A DNA stretch of 64,000 nt. Source: Lichenicoccus sp965213775. Its GTDB lineage: Bacteria > Pseudomonadota > Alphaproteobacteria > Acetobacterales > Acetobacteraceae. Position 1 is the stretch's first letter, and every line of letters starts with the position of its first letter. The stretch covers positions 1,116,001 to 1,180,000 of the forward strand of contig CBDCAC010000004.1 in the NCBI GenBank assembly GCA_965213775.1, given 5' to 3'. Shown here in pieces: positions 54,896 through 64,000 of the stretch. Under the pieces are notes generated by a model that was not told the DNA's origin, did not search any database, and was given only the letters and a program-made list of their open reading frames with translations. A program made the position numbers and the translations under genes.

Positions 54896-55869
54896 TGTCC
54901 AAGGCGATCCGGATCAATGAGTACGGTAGCGCGGACGTCCTCAGCTGGGAGGATGTGCCGATCCCCGACCCGGCAGGCAATGAGGTCCTGATCCGGCAGG
55001 AGGCGATCGGCGTCAACTTCATCGACATCTACTTTCGCACCGGCATCTACAAGTTGCCCGGCTTTCCTGCGGTGCTGGGGATGGAGGGCGCGGGCGTGGT
55101 CGAGACGGTCGGCGCCCAGGTCGAAGGCCTGGTAGCTGGGGATCGGGTCGCATACAGCTCCTCGATGGGCGGCTATGCCGGACGCCGAGTGGTCGCGGCG
55201 GATCGCCTGATCAAGCTGCCGGACTCGATCGACAGCATGACCGCCGCCGGCATGATGCTGCGCGGGCTCACCGTGCAGGCGCTGCTGCGTCAGGTGCGGC
55301 CGCTGCAGGCCGGCGAGACCATCCTGGTGCACGCGGCGGCCGGAGGGGTAGGCCTGCTGCTCTGCCAGTGGGCGCGCCATATCGGCGCCAGCGTGATCGG
55401 GGTCGTCTCGACCGAGGCGAAGGCCGAACTGGCGCGAGCGAACGGCGCCACCCATACCATTGTCGGCCTGACCGACCTTCCCGCACAGGTGAAGCGCCTG
55501 ACCGACGGCGCGATGGTGCCGGTGGTCTATGACAGCGTCGGCAAGGAGAGCTTCATGGCCAGCCTGGACAGCCTGGCGCCGCGTGGCCTGATGGTCTCGT
55601 ACGGCAATGCATCGGGCGAGGTGCAGGGGGTCAATCTCAGCCTGCTCGCCGCCCGCGGCAGCCTCTACGTGACGCGTCCGAGCCTGATGACCTTCATCGC
55701 CAAGCGCGAAGCGCTGGAAGCCGCAGCGGCCGAGTTGTTCGAGATCGTCGCCGGCGGCGCGGTCAAGATCCTGGTCGGGCAGCGCTTCGCCCTGAGCCAT
55801 GCCGGGGATGCGCATCGCGCCCTCGAGAGCCGTGCCACCACCGGCAGCACGATCTTGATCCCGGACTGA
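54895..55869 (+). CDS. qor: NADPH:quinone oxidoreductase (zeta-crystallin-like)
   Basis: 324 residues from ATG 54895. MDR fold without catalytic zinc cysteines; NFIDIYFRTGIY and GMEGAGVVE blocks are typical of QOR, and VHAAAGGVGLLLCQWA is the NADPH-binding loop. Likely one-electron quinone reduction in the cytosol. Converges on rho with 42 bases between stops. Confidence 0.92.
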   Translation: MSKAIRINEYGSADVLSWEDVPIPDPAGNEVLIRQEAIGVNFIDIYFRTGIYKLPGFPAVLGMEGAGVVETVGAQVEGLVAGDRVAYSSSMGGYAGRRVVAADRLIKLPDSIDSMTAAGMMLRGLTVQALLRQVRPLQAGETILVHAAAGGVGLLLCQWARHIGASVIGVVSTEAKAELARANGATHTIVGLTDLPAQVKRLTDGAMVPVVYDSVGKESFMASLDSLAPRGLMVSYGNASGEVQGVNLSLLAARGSLYVTRPSLMTFIAKREALEAAAAELFEIVAGGAVKILVGQRFALSHAGDAHRALESRATTGSTILIPD

Positions 55870-55911
55870 GTGCTGCGACGCGAGCGGGATCCAGCCGTCC
55901 CGCTGCGGGCA

Positions 55912-57186
55912 TCAGGTATTCATTGCGTCGAAGAAATCCTGGTTGGTCTTGCTGTATTTCAGCTTGTCGAGCAGGAAGTCCATCGCATCCATGGTGCCCA
56001 TCGGCGAGAGGATGCGCCGCAGCACCCACATCTTCGACAGGGAGCCCTTGTCGACCAGCAGCTCCTCCTTGCGGGTGCCGCTTTTGGTGATGTCGATCGC
56101 CGGAAAGGTGCGCTTGTCCGACAGCTTGCGGTCGAGGATCAGCTCCGAGTTACCGGTTCCCTTGAACTCCTCGAAGATCACCTCGTCCATGCGGCTGCCG
56201 GTGTCGATGAGCGCGGTCGCAATAATGGTCAGCGAGCCGCCCTCCTCGATGTTGCGGGCGGCGCCGAAGAAGCGCTTCGGCCGCTGCAGCGCGTTGGCGT
56301 CCACACCGCCGGTCAGTACCTTGCCCGACGACGGCACCACGGTGTTGTAGGCGCGTGCGAGACGCGTGATCGAATCCAGCAGGATCACCACGTCGCGCTT
56401 GTGCTCGACCAGGCGCTTGGCCTTCTCGAGCACCATCTCCGTCACCTGGACGTGGCGCGTCGCCGGCTCATCGAACGTGGACGAGACCACCTCGCCCTTC
56501 ACCGAGCGCGCCATGTCGGTGACTTCCTCCGGCCGCTCGTCGATCAGCAGGACGATCAGGAACACGTTCGGATGATTGGTCGAGATCGCGGTGGCGATGC
56601 TCTGCAGCATCACCGTCTTGCCGGTGCGGGGTGGCGCGACGATCAGGGCGCGCTGGCCCATGCCGATCGGCGAGACCAGGTCGATCACCCGCGAGGTGAA
56701 GTCCTTGTTGTGGCCCTTGCCCGGGATGGCGGCGGTCTCGAACTCCATCTTCAGGCGTCGCTCGGGATAGAGCGGCGTCAGGTTGTCGAAATTGATTCGG
56801 TGACGGACCGCCTCGGGCGGTTCGAAATTGATCGTGTTGACCTTGAGCAGCGCGAAGTAGCGCTCGCCGTCCCGCGGTGCCCGGATCTGGCCCTCGACGG
56901 TATCGCCGGTGCGCAGGCCGAACCGGCGCACCTGGCTCGGGCTGACATAGATGTCATCCGGCCCGGGCAGATAATTCGCCTCGGGCGAGCGCAGGAAGCC
57001 GAACCCGTCGGACAGGATCTCCAGGGTCCCCTCGCCATGGATCGCCTGGTCGTTCTCCGCGAGGTTCTTGAGGATGGCGAACATCATGTCCTGCTTGCGC
57101 AGGGAAGACGCGTTCTCGATCTGCAGCGATTCCGCGTAGGACAGCAGATCGGAGGGCGACTTGGTCTTTAGTTCGGCGAGGTGCAT
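55912..57186 (-). CDS. rho: Transcription termination factor Rho
   Basis: 424 residues from ATG 57186. N-terminal MHLAELKTKSPSDLL helix bundle, RNA-binding cold-shock-like domain (GFGFLRSPEANYL, DDIYVSPSQVRRFGLR), P-loop APPRTGKT, Walker B VVILLDSITRLARAYN and the R-loop RKEELL. Hexameric helicase ending transcripts. The 256-base leader (57187-57442) lacks a gene and may carry autoregulatory signals, which is common for rho; none is obvious to me. Confidence 0.98.
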   Translation of the reverse strand: MHLAELKTKSPSDLLSYAESLQIENASSLRKQDMMFAILKNLAENDQAIHGEGTLEILSDGFGFLRSPEANYLPGPDDIYVSPSQVRRFGLRTGDTVEGQIRAPRDGERYFALLKVNTINFEPPEAVRHRINFDNLTPLYPERRLKMEFETAAIPGKGHNKDFTSRVIDLVSPIGMGQRALIVAPPRTGKTVMLQSIATAISTNHPNVFLIVLLIDERPEEVTDMARSVKGEVVSSTFDEPATRHVQVTEMVLEKAKRLVEHKRDVVILLDSITRLARAYNTVVPSSGKVLTGGVDANALQRPKRFFGAARNIEEGGSLTIIATALIDTGSRMDEVIFEEFKGTGNSELILDRKLSDKRTFPAIDITKSGTRKEELLVDKGSLSKMWVLRRILSPMGTMDAMDFLLDKLKYSKTNQDFFDAMNT

Positions 57187-57442
57187 TGGGACGCCTCGAG
57201 TGGCAGGTCGAGTGAGAGGGAACGAGCTGCCTCAGGGGGTCGGTAGGGATGTCCGGACCTGAGTGGAGCGTCTGTCGGATATACCGGAAGTGGCTCCCGG
57301 CCTTGTTTCCAACGTCGTTCCGAGCGGAGAACAGCCTGGTGGAGACGATGGTGCCTGCAACCAGAACGGGCGGACCTTAGGGCCGGTCATCGGCCGTCGT
57401 CAATAGTGTATCGCCGCGGCCGGGAACGCCGCATCCGCCATC

Positions 57443-58414
57443 TCAGCGGCTTCCCAGCCAGCCCTTCCTCCAGAACACGAGCAGCGGCCCGATCACGGTG
57501 ACGACCATCATTCCGAGCGCGTAGAAGTAGCCGTAGGTCCAGTTCAGTTCCGGTATGTTCTTGAAGTTCATGCCATAGATGCTGGCGATCAGGGTGGGCG
57601 GCACGCCGATGAAGCTGACCACGGTCAGCAGCCGGATGCCGTTGCTCTGCTCGATGTTGATGAAGCCCAAGGTGGCGTCCAGCAGGAACTGCACCTTGTT
57701 GTTCATCTGCGCCACGAAGTCGTTCAGGCTGTTGATGTCGCGTCCGATGGTGGCGAGCTGGGCGCCCACCGTGCCACGCGGTATATGCACGGCGTTCTCG
57801 CCCACGTAGAGCGCGATCCTGCCCAGCCCCAGCAGGCTCTCGCGCACGTCCGACAACAGGTCTGCGGAGCGGCCGACGTGGCGCAGCAGTTCACGCAGCG
57901 CCCGATCGATGTCGCCGCGCTCCTGCCTGCTGGCCCGGAAGATGCGGTTGGAGAGTCCGTCCAGCTCGAGGCTCAGCCGCTCCAGGGTGTCGGCCAGGCG
58001 GTCGACCATCGCCTCGATCAGCAGGATCAGGGTGGCGTCGGCGCTGCAGCTGCCCTTCTGCTCGCTCACCCGCTTGCCGACGGTGTCGAACGTCTTGAAC
58101 TCGGTGTAGCGGATCGTGATCAGCCGGTCGGCACTCAGCACGAAGCCGATCGGCGTGACCAGGGAGACCTCGTCGTCGAGGCGACGCACCAGCGGCGTGG
58201 ACAGGTAGAAGACGCCGTCCGCGATCTGCAGCCTGCTGGAGGTCTCGATCTCCTCGAGCTGTTCGCGTGTCGGAATGCGCAGGCCCGCGACCCGGCTCGC
58301 GAGGCTGTATTCCGCATCGGTCGGCTCGATCAGGTCGAGCCAGCTTGCGAGTTCCGAGTCGCGCTCGTCCCTGACCGGAACGGGCGCCTGACCGGACGGG
58401 CGGGCAAGGAACAT
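57443..58414 (-). CDS. corA: CorA-family magnesium/cobalt transporter
   Basis: 323 residues. Long N-terminal cytosolic domain with a coiled stretch (LIEAMVDRLADTLERLSLEL), then two C-terminal helices. The pore motif IYGMNF closes the first helix, followed by ELNWTYGYFYALG and a short basic tail. Forms a pentameric Mg2+ channel in the inner membrane. Divergent from trpB. Its position takes the place where trpF is usually found. Confidence 0.94.
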   Translation of the reverse strand: MFLARPSGQAPVPVRDERDSELASWLDLIEPTDAEYSLASRVAGLRIPTREQLEEIETSSRLQIADGVFYLSTPLVRRLDDEVSLVTPIGFVLSADRLITIRYTEFKTFDTVGKRVSEQKGSCSADATLILLIEAMVDRLADTLERLSLELDGLSNRIFRASRQERGDIDRALRELLRHVGRSADLLSDVRESLLGLGRIALYVGENAVHIPRGTVGAQLATIGRDINSLNDFVAQMNNKVQFLLDATLGFINIEQSNGIRLLTVVSFIGVPPTLIASIYGMNFKNIPELNWTYGYFYALGMMVVTVIGPLLVFWRKGWLGSR

Positions 58415-58504
58415 GAAACCTCCGCATCGGGTGGACGATCCTACAACAGCACAACCGGGCGCGGCCTTCGATGGGCCGGCGGCGATGACTCCGCAGCAAC
58501 AGGC

Positions 58505-58542
58505 GCGGGCCTGCCCGTGCGGGCGTGACCCGTGCGGCCCGC
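58505..58542 (+). promoter_or_regulatory. Nested stem-loops in the trpB leader
   Basis: GCGGGCC (58505-58511) pairs with GGCCCGC (58536-58542), and an inner GCCCG/CGGGC pair (58513-58517 / 58520-58524) can form alternatively. TTTGCT follows. It lies 38 bases before the trpB start. No leader peptide with Trp codons is seen, so classic attenuation is not supported. Confidence 0.35.
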
Positions 58543-58579
58543 TTTGCTAAGGAAAGGCCGCGACCAAGGGAGGTCCGAG

Positions 58580-59854
58580 ATGAGCGCACTGACCCGTATC
58601 GACGAGAAGCCGGCCGCGCCGCATGCGGTGAGCGTGCTGCTGGCCGAGCGCGCCAACACGCTGCGTCACGGCCCCGACGATCGCGGCCGCTTCGGCGTGT
58701 TCGGCGGCCGCTTCGTCGCCGAGACGCTGATGCCGCTGATCCTGGAGCTCGAGGCGGCCTATGAGGCCGCCCGCGCCGACCCGGAGTTCCGCCGCGACCT
58801 CGACTACCACCTGAAGGACTATGTCGGCCGCCCGAGCCCGCTCTGGTTCGCCCGCCGCCTGACCGAGGCGCTGGGCGGGGCGCGCATCTACCTCAAGCGC
58901 GAGGAGCTGAACCACACCGGCTCGCACAAGCTCAACAACGTCATGGGCCAGATCCTGCTGGCGCGGCGCATGGGCCGCACGCGCATCATCGCCGAGACCG
59001 GTGCGGGTCAGCACGGCGTCGCCACCGCGACGGTCTGCGCCCTGTTCGGCCTGAAATGCGTCGTCTACATGGGTGCGACCGACGTCGAGCGGCAGCAGCC
59101 GAACGTGTTCCGCATGCGCCTGCTCGGCGCCGAGGTGCACGCCGTGCGGAGCGGCGCCGGGACGCTGAAGGACGCGATGAACGAGGCGATGCGCGACTGG
59201 GTCGCCAACGTGGCCGATACCTACTACCTGATCGGCACGGTCGCCGGCCCGCACCCCTACCCGGCGATGGTGCGCGACTTCCAGTGCGTCATCGGCGACG
59301 AGGCGCGCGCCCAGCTGCATCAAGCCGAGGGCCGGCTGCCGGACACGGTGATCGCCGCCGTCGGCGGCGGCTCCAACGCGATGGGGATCTTCCATCCCTT
59401 CCTCGACGAGCCGTCCGTGCGCCTGATCGGCGTCGAGGCGGCCGGGCGCGGACTGGATAGCGGCGCCCAGGCGGCCAGCATCAGCCGCGGCCGTCCCGGC
59501 GTGCTGCACGGCAACCGCACCTACCTGCTGCAGGACCAGGAGGGTCAGATCACCGAGGCGCACAGCATCAGCGCCGGGCTGGACTATCCCGGCATCGGTC
59601 CGGAGCATGCCTGGCTGCACGAGATCGGCCGTGCGGAGTATGTCGGCATCACCGACGACGAGGCGCTGGCGGCGTTCCAGCTCTGCACCCGCAGCGAGGG
59701 CATCATTCCCGCGCTGGAGTGCGCCCACGCCCTGGCGCACGTGGCCAAGATCGCGCCCGGCATGGGCCCCGAGCAGATCATCCTGATGAACCTGTCGGGC
59801 CGCGGCGACAAGGATATCTTCACCGTGGCGGGGCATCTGGGCGTGTCGCTGTGA
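58580..59854 (+). CDS. trpB: Tryptophan synthase beta chain
   Basis: 424 residues from ATG 58580 with GGGAGG upstream. PLP lysine is Lys117 in HTGSHKLNN; the phosphate-binding GGGSNAMG is present. About 20 residues longer at the N-terminus than Salmonella TrpB. Condenses indole with serine. trpA begins in its stop codon (GTGA). Confidence 0.97.
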   Translation: MSALTRIDEKPAAPHAVSVLLAERANTLRHGPDDRGRFGVFGGRFVAETLMPLILELEAAYEAARADPEFRRDLDYHLKDYVGRPSPLWFARRLTEALGGARIYLKREELNHTGSHKLNNVMGQILLARRMGRTRIIAETGAGQHGVATATVCALFGLKCVVYMGATDVERQQPNVFRMRLLGAEVHAVRSGAGTLKDAMNEAMRDWVANVADTYYLIGTVAGPHPYPAMVRDFQCVIGDEARAQLHQAEGRLPDTVIAAVGGGSNAMGIFHPFLDEPSVRLIGVEAAGRGLDSGAQAASISRGRPGVLHGNRTYLLQDQEGQITEAHSISAGLDYPGIGPEHAWLHEIGRAEYVGITDDEALAAFQLCTRSEGIIPALECAHALAHVAKIAPGMGPEQIILMNLSGRGDKDIFTVAGHLGVSL

Positions 59855-60711
59855 GCGGCCACGCCCACCGCATCAGGCACCGCTTCGAAGCGCTGGCGCG
59901 GCAGGGGCGTGGCGCGCTGATCCCGTTCCTGGAAGCCTGCGACCCGGATTTCGACAGCGCGCTGGCGATCCTGTGCGGCATGCCGGCCGCGGGTGCCGAC
60001 CTGATCGAGATCGGCATGCCGTTCACCGACCCGATGGCGGACGGCCCCATCATCCAGGCAGCGGCCGTCCGCGGGCTGCGCGGCGGCGCCACGGTAAGCC
60101 GCGTGCTGGAGATGGTGCGCCGCTTCCGCGAGGCCGACGAGACCACGCCGGTGGTGCTGATGGGCTACCTCAATCCGCTCGAGAGCTATGGCGCCGAGCG
60201 CTTCTGCATCGACGCGGCGGCAGCGGGCGTCGACGGCCTGATCGTGGTCGACCTGCCGCCGGAGGAGGCCGACCTGCTGGAGGCGCCGGCCGAGGCCCAG
60301 GGCCTCGACATCATCCGCCTGGTGGCGCCCACCACCAGTGACCACCGCCTGCCCATCGTGCTGCGCGGCGCGTCGGGCTTCATCTATTATGTCAGCATCA
60401 CCGGCATCACCGGCACCCGCTCGGCGAGCCAGGCCGACCTAGCCGCCGCACTGCCCCGCCTGCGCGCCGCGACCGGGCTTCCGCTGGCGATCGGCTTCGG
60501 CGTGCGCACGCCCGAGCAGGCGGCCGCCGCGGTGCGCGTCGCCGACGCCGCGGTGGTTGCCTCCGCCCTGATCCAGACCCTGGCCGGCTCGCTGGACGAG
60601 CAGGGCCGAGCCGGGCCGGACACCGTCCGCTGCGTGCTGGACCAGGTCTCGAGCCTCGCCGGCGCGGTGCGGCGAGCCCGCCTGCCCGAGAACACGGAGA
60701 TGAGCGCATGA
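59851..60711 (+). CDS. trpA: Tryptophan synthase alpha chain
   Basis: 286 residues from GTG 59851. Catalytic Glu53 (LIEIGMPF) and Asp64 (DPMADGP) correspond to Glu49/Asp60 of the Salmonella enzyme. GYLNPLESYG and GFGVRTPEQ follow. Cleaves indole-3-glycerol phosphate and channels indole to TrpB. Overlaps accD by four bases (ATGA). Confidence 0.96.
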   Translation: MSGHAHRIRHRFEALARQGRGALIPFLEACDPDFDSALAILCGMPAAGADLIEIGMPFTDPMADGPIIQAAAVRGLRGGATVSRVLEMVRRFREADETTPVVLMGYLNPLESYGAERFCIDAAAAGVDGLIVVDLPPEEADLLEAPAEAQGLDIIRLVAPTTSDHRLPIVLRGASGFIYYVSITGITGTRSASQADLAAALPRLRAATGLPLAIGFGVRTPEQAAAAVRVADAAVVASALIQTLAGSLDEQGRAGPDTVRCVLDQVSSLAGAVRRARLPENTEMSA

Positions 60712-61601
60712 GCTGGCTCACCACCTATGTCCGTCCCAAGATACGCAATCTGCTGGGCAAGCGCGAGGTGCCGGACAATCTCTGGACCCAGTGCGGCGCC
60801 TGCAACCAGATGATCTTCGCCAAGGAGCTGGAGCGCACGGTGAAGGTATGCCCGCATTGCGGCCACCATATGCGCGCGCTGGTGCAGGAGCGTCTGGCCT
60901 GGACCTTCGACGACGGCAGCTTCACCCGCATCGAGCTGCCGCGCGCGCCCGCCGATCCGCTCGGCTTTCGCGACCAGAAGCGCTACACCGACCGGCTCCG
61001 GGAGAACCGGGCCAAGACCCATCTCGACGAGGCGCTGGTGGTGGCGCACGGCACCATCGCCGGCCGCAAGGCCGTGGTGGGCGTGATGGCGTTCGAGTTC
61101 CTAGCCGGCACCATGGGTGCGGCACTCGGCGAGGGCATCGTCGCCGCCGCCCGGCTGGCGGTGCTGCAGCAGGCGCCGCTGATCGTGTTCACCGCCTCCG
61201 GCGGTGCCCGCATGCAGGAGGGCATGATCTCGCTGATGCAGATGCCGCGCACCACCATCGCGGTGCAGATGGTGCGCGACGCCGGGCTGCCCTACATCGT
61301 GGTCATGACCGACCCCACCACCGGCGGCGTCACGGCGAGCTTCGCCATGCTGGGCGACATCCAGCTCGCCGAGCCGAACGCGCTGATCGGCTTCGCCGGC
61401 CAGCGGGTGATCGAGCAGACCGTGCGCGAGACCCTGCCGGACGGATTCCAGCGCGCCGAATATCTGCTGCAGCACGGCATGCTCGACATGGTCGTGCCGC
61501 GTGCCGAGATGCGCGACACGCTGGGCCGGCTGATCGCCCTGCTCTGCCCCGACCTGCCGGCGAGCGGCCCGGACGCCGGAGCGCTCGAACAAGCGGCATG
61601 A
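60708..61601 (+). CDS. accD: Acetyl-CoA carboxylase carboxyltransferase beta subunit
   Basis: 297 residues from ATG 60708. N-terminal zinc ribbon with Cys29, Cys32, Cys48 and Cys51 (CGACNQM ... CPHCGHH), then the crotonase-like carboxyltransferase core (TASGGARMQEG, TDPTTGGVTASFAMLGD). Makes malonyl-CoA with AccA. The trpB-trpA-accD-folC order is common in proteobacteria. The stop overlaps folC. Confidence 0.97.
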   Translation: MSWLTTYVRPKIRNLLGKREVPDNLWTQCGACNQMIFAKELERTVKVCPHCGHHMRALVQERLAWTFDDGSFTRIELPRAPADPLGFRDQKRYTDRLRENRAKTHLDEALVVAHGTIAGRKAVVGVMAFEFLAGTMGAALGEGIVAAARLAVLQQAPLIVFTASGGARMQEGMISLMQMPRTTIAVQMVRDAGLPYIVVMTDPTTGGVTASFAMLGDIQLAEPNALIGFAGQRVIEQTVRETLPDGFQRAEYLLQHGMLDMVVPRAEMRDTLGRLIALLCPDLPASGPDAGALEQAA

Positions 61602-62905
61602 GCGCTGCCGCTCCGAGCCCGGAGTTCGTCGGCCGTCCCGGCAGCGTGCTGGAGCGGCTGCACCACCTCTACCCCGCCCTGATCGATCTCTCGCTCGGCC
61701 GGCTGCAGACCCTGCTGGCCAGGCTCGGCCATCCCGAGCGGCGACTGCCGCCGGTGATCCACGTCGCCGGCACCAACGGCAAGGGCAGCACCTGCGCCGG
61801 CCTGCGCGCGATCGCCGAGGCGTCGCACTGGCGGGTCCATGTCGGCACCTCGCCGCACCTCGTGGATATACGCGAGCGCTTCCGCGTCGCCGGCAGCCTG
61901 GTGTCCGAGGCCGTCCTCACCCGCACGCTGGAGGAGATCGAGCGCGTCAACGACGGCGCGCCGATCACCGTGTTCGAGGTGCTGACCGCCGCCGGCTTCC
62001 TGCTGTTCTCGCGCGTGCCCGCCGACCTCGCGGTGATCGAGGTCGGGCTCGGCGGCCGCTTCGACGCCACCAACGTGCTGCCGCCACCGGCCGCCTGCGT
62101 CATCACCGCGATCTCGATGGATCACGAGGCCTTCCTCGGCGACCGCATCGAGCAGATCGCGGCCGAGAAGGCCGGGATCATCAAGCCCGGCACGCCGGTG
62201 GTCAGCGCGGGTCAGACGGCGCCGGTGCTGGCGGTGCTGACCGACGCGGCCGCGCGCGCGGGCACCGCCCTGCTGTGCCGCGACCGCGACTGGAGCATCC
62301 ACCCGCGGCTGGGCGGGCTGCGCTACGCGGACGCGCAGGGCAGCCTCGATCTGCCGCGGCCCGCTCTGCTCGGCGCCCACCAGGTCGAGAATGCAGGGCT
62401 CGCGGTGGCGGCACTCCGAGCCGCCGGCCTGCCGGTGCCCGCTCACGGCTGGACCGGCCTCGCCGCCACGGCATGGCCCGCGCGCCTGCAGCGCCTCGCC
62501 GGCGGTCTGGCGATCGGCCTGCCGCCGGGCTGGGAGCTGTGGCTCGACGGCGGCCACAACCCCGGTGCCGCCACGGTGCTGGCCGCGGTGCTCAAAGGCT
62601 GGACCGACCGGCCGGCGCACCTCGTCATCGGCATGAAGCAGAGCAAGGACGCGCGCGGCTTCCTGCAGCCGCTGCTCGACCGCGCCGACACCGTTCATGC
62701 CGTGGCCGAGCCGGGCCAGCACCTGGCGCTGCCGGTCGAGGCGATCATGCAGGCCGGCGAAGGCCGCGTCGTCGCCGGTCCGACCGTGGCCGCGGCGATC
62801 TCCGCCATCCTCGCGGGGAACCCGACTGCCGGCCGGATCCTGATCTGCGGCAGTCTCTATCTCGCCGGGGAAGTGCTCAAGCTGGATGGCTGGCAGCCGA
62901 GCTGA
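61598..62905 (+). CDS. folC: Folylpolyglutamate synthase / dihydrofolate synthase
   Basis: 435 residues from ATG 61598 (ATGA overlap). Mur-ligase-type ATP loop HVAGTNGKGSTCAGL, then VGTSPHLVDIRERF, EVGLGGRFDATN, SMDHEAFLG and LDGGHNPGA. Adds glutamate to folates. Last gene of the trpBA-accD-folC unit; the peptidase gene follows 34 bases later. Confidence 0.96.
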   Translation: MSAAAPSPEFVGRPGSVLERLHHLYPALIDLSLGRLQTLLARLGHPERRLPPVIHVAGTNGKGSTCAGLRAIAEASHWRVHVGTSPHLVDIRERFRVAGSLVSEAVLTRTLEEIERVNDGAPITVFEVLTAAGFLLFSRVPADLAVIEVGLGGRFDATNVLPPPAACVITAISMDHEAFLGDRIEQIAAEKAGIIKPGTPVVSAGQTAPVLAVLTDAAARAGTALLCRDRDWSIHPRLGGLRYADAQGSLDLPRPALLGAHQVENAGLAVAALRAAGLPVPAHGWTGLAATAWPARLQRLAGGLAIGLPPGWELWLDGGHNPGAATVLAAVLKGWTDRPAHLVIGMKQSKDARGFLQPLLDRADTVHAVAEPGQHLALPVEAIMQAGEGRVVAGPTVAAAISAILAGNPTAGRILICGSLYLAGEVLKLDGWQPS

Positions 62906-62939
62906 GGCTCGTCCGCGTCCTCGACCCGGGAGATCGCCC

Positions 62940-64000
62940 GTGCCGCATCGCAGAACCCGTCTCGCCGTCGTGCTGGCGGCGCTCGCCCTATCGGCACCGC
63001 CGGTCGCGCGCGCCGCGGATGACGGCGCGGCGGCGCCGGCGGCCAAGGCCGGCTCCGCCCCGAGGGCGCCGCACTTCACGCCGCAGCAGAAGAATTCGGA
63101 CGGCTCGGTCACGGTGCGCGGCCAGAAGATCGACTACCAGGCGGTCGCCGGCACGCTGGTCGTGCATCCCAAGGAGTGGGACGACGCCGATCCCGCCGAT
63201 GCCTCCGACGCCGCCAGGCCCGACGCCAAGAACCCGACGGCGGAGGCCGAGATGTTCTACGTCGCCTACTTCAAGAAGAGCGTGCGGCCGGAGAACCGGC
63301 CGATCACGTTCCTCTATAACGGCGGTCCCGGCTCCGCCACGGTCTGGCTGCACATGGGCGCGCTGGGACCGAGGCGCGTGATCACCGCCGACGCGAGCCA
63401 CACCGATGCGGCGCCGTACCAGCTCGTCAACAACGACGACAGCCTGCTCGACGCGAGCGACCTGGTCTTCATCGATGCCCCCGGCACCGGCTTCGGACGC
63501 ATCGAGGGCCGCGACAAGGAGCATGCGTTCTACGGCATCGATCCGGATGCCGACGCCTTCACCGGCTTCATCGCGCAGTTCCTGGCGCGCTTCGGCCGCT
63601 TCAACTCGCCGAAATACCTGTTCGGCGAGAGCTACGGCACCACGCGCTCCGCGATCGTGGCGAGCAGGCTGCAGGAGGACAAGGGCATCGACCTCAACGG
63701 CGTGATGCTGCTCTCGCAGATCCTCGACTACGACAACAGCATCGACGGGCCGCAATACAACCCGAGCGTCGACCAGCCCTATATCCTGGCGTTGCCAGCT
63801 TCGCCGCGACCGCCTTCTACCACCACAAGCTGCCCAGCCAGACGCCGAACCAGACGCCGAACCAATCGGGCGACCTGCGCCGCTTCCTGGGCGAGGTCGA
63901 GCGTTTCGCGCTGACCGACTACACCAGCGCGCTGCAGCAGGGTACCGCGCTGAGCGATGCCGAGCGCGACCGCATCGCATCCAGGCTGCACGACTATACC
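62940..64000 (+). pseudogene. S10-family serine carboxypeptidase-like gene, frameshifted near 63797 and cut by the window end
   Basis: Start GTG 62940 with GGGAG 8 bases upstream; signal peptide with RRTR, a Leu/Ala core and ARA-ADD cleavage. Oxyanion motif FLYNGGPGSATVW, nucleophile Ser231 in FGESYGT. The frame runs VDQPYILALP and then turns into Pro/Arg/Thr-rich nonsense, ending at a stop at 63914. One base inserted near 63797 restores SFAATAFYHHKLPSQTPN and then RRFLGEVERFALTDY to the window edge, as in the family. Either a real single-base deletion or a sequence error. A 12-base direct duplication, CAGACGCCGAAC twice (63839-63862), follows. Confidence 0.8.

Overview
The window is high-GC DNA with GTG/TTG starts, many 1- or 4-base stop/start overlaps and dense small operons. 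The gene content (maf, hemE, hemJ, parB, parA, rsmG, mnmG, mnmE, rho) is the replication-origin neighbourhood of an alphaproteobacterial chromosome. The family is probably Rhodospirillales, plausibly Acetobacteraceae; that placement is inference from gene order, base composition and a palindromic intergenic repeat, not from a database search.

Region by region. 1-4.7 kb: a truncated gene with a GDNCEFGLVQR motif, a secreted beta-helix protein, an SDR and a nucleoside deaminase. 4.7-15.6 kb: a carbohydrate-use locus with a SorC-type regulator, an aldolase/dehydrogenase fusion, a six-gene ABC importer with two different ATPases, a PfkB kinase and a HAD phosphatase. 15.6-17.7 kb: a short low-GC island with an AvcD-type anti-phage dCTP deaminase and a divergent 64-aa ORF. 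It lies between the sugar genes above and three more below (Gfo/Idh dehydrogenase, TIM-barrel isomerase, SDR; 17.7-20.9 kb). 20.9-26.5 kb: an MFS exporter, an amino-acid permease, an SDR-monooxygenase fusion, a Zn alcohol dehydrogenase and a small unknown protein. 26.7-31.9 kb: a DhaK-DhaL kinase, an isomerase, a D-erythronate dehydrogenase-like protein, two unknowns and a DedA protein. 32-35.3 kb: an S9 peptidase, a 2Fe-2S ferredoxin-like protein and an exported dienelactone hydrolase.

35.4-40.4 kb holds a compact ACP / ketosynthase / type III polyketide synthase / methyltransferase / flavin hydroxylase operon. It has the logic of phenolic-lipid (alkylresorcinol or alkylquinone) clusters. 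Convergent to it is a 1113-residue hybrid histidine kinase with an N-terminal LOV domain, so blue light may be sensed next door.

44-64 kb is core chromosome. A histone-deacetylase-like enzyme and an orphan DPPY methyltransferase, whose reading frame runs into a tRNA-Ala, precede maf. The 309-base maf-hemE gap carries DnaA-box-like sites and a perfect nested palindrome, and is the best oriC candidate. A parS site lies exactly across the mnmG stop and rsmG start. Then follow rho, corA, trpB-trpA-accD-folC and an S10 peptidase that is frameshifted near the right edge.

The observations most worth following are the dCTP deaminase island with its small partner ORF, the complementary degeneration of the two ABC ATPases, the ACP/KS/type III PKS operon beside a LOV kinase, and the origin/parS architecture.
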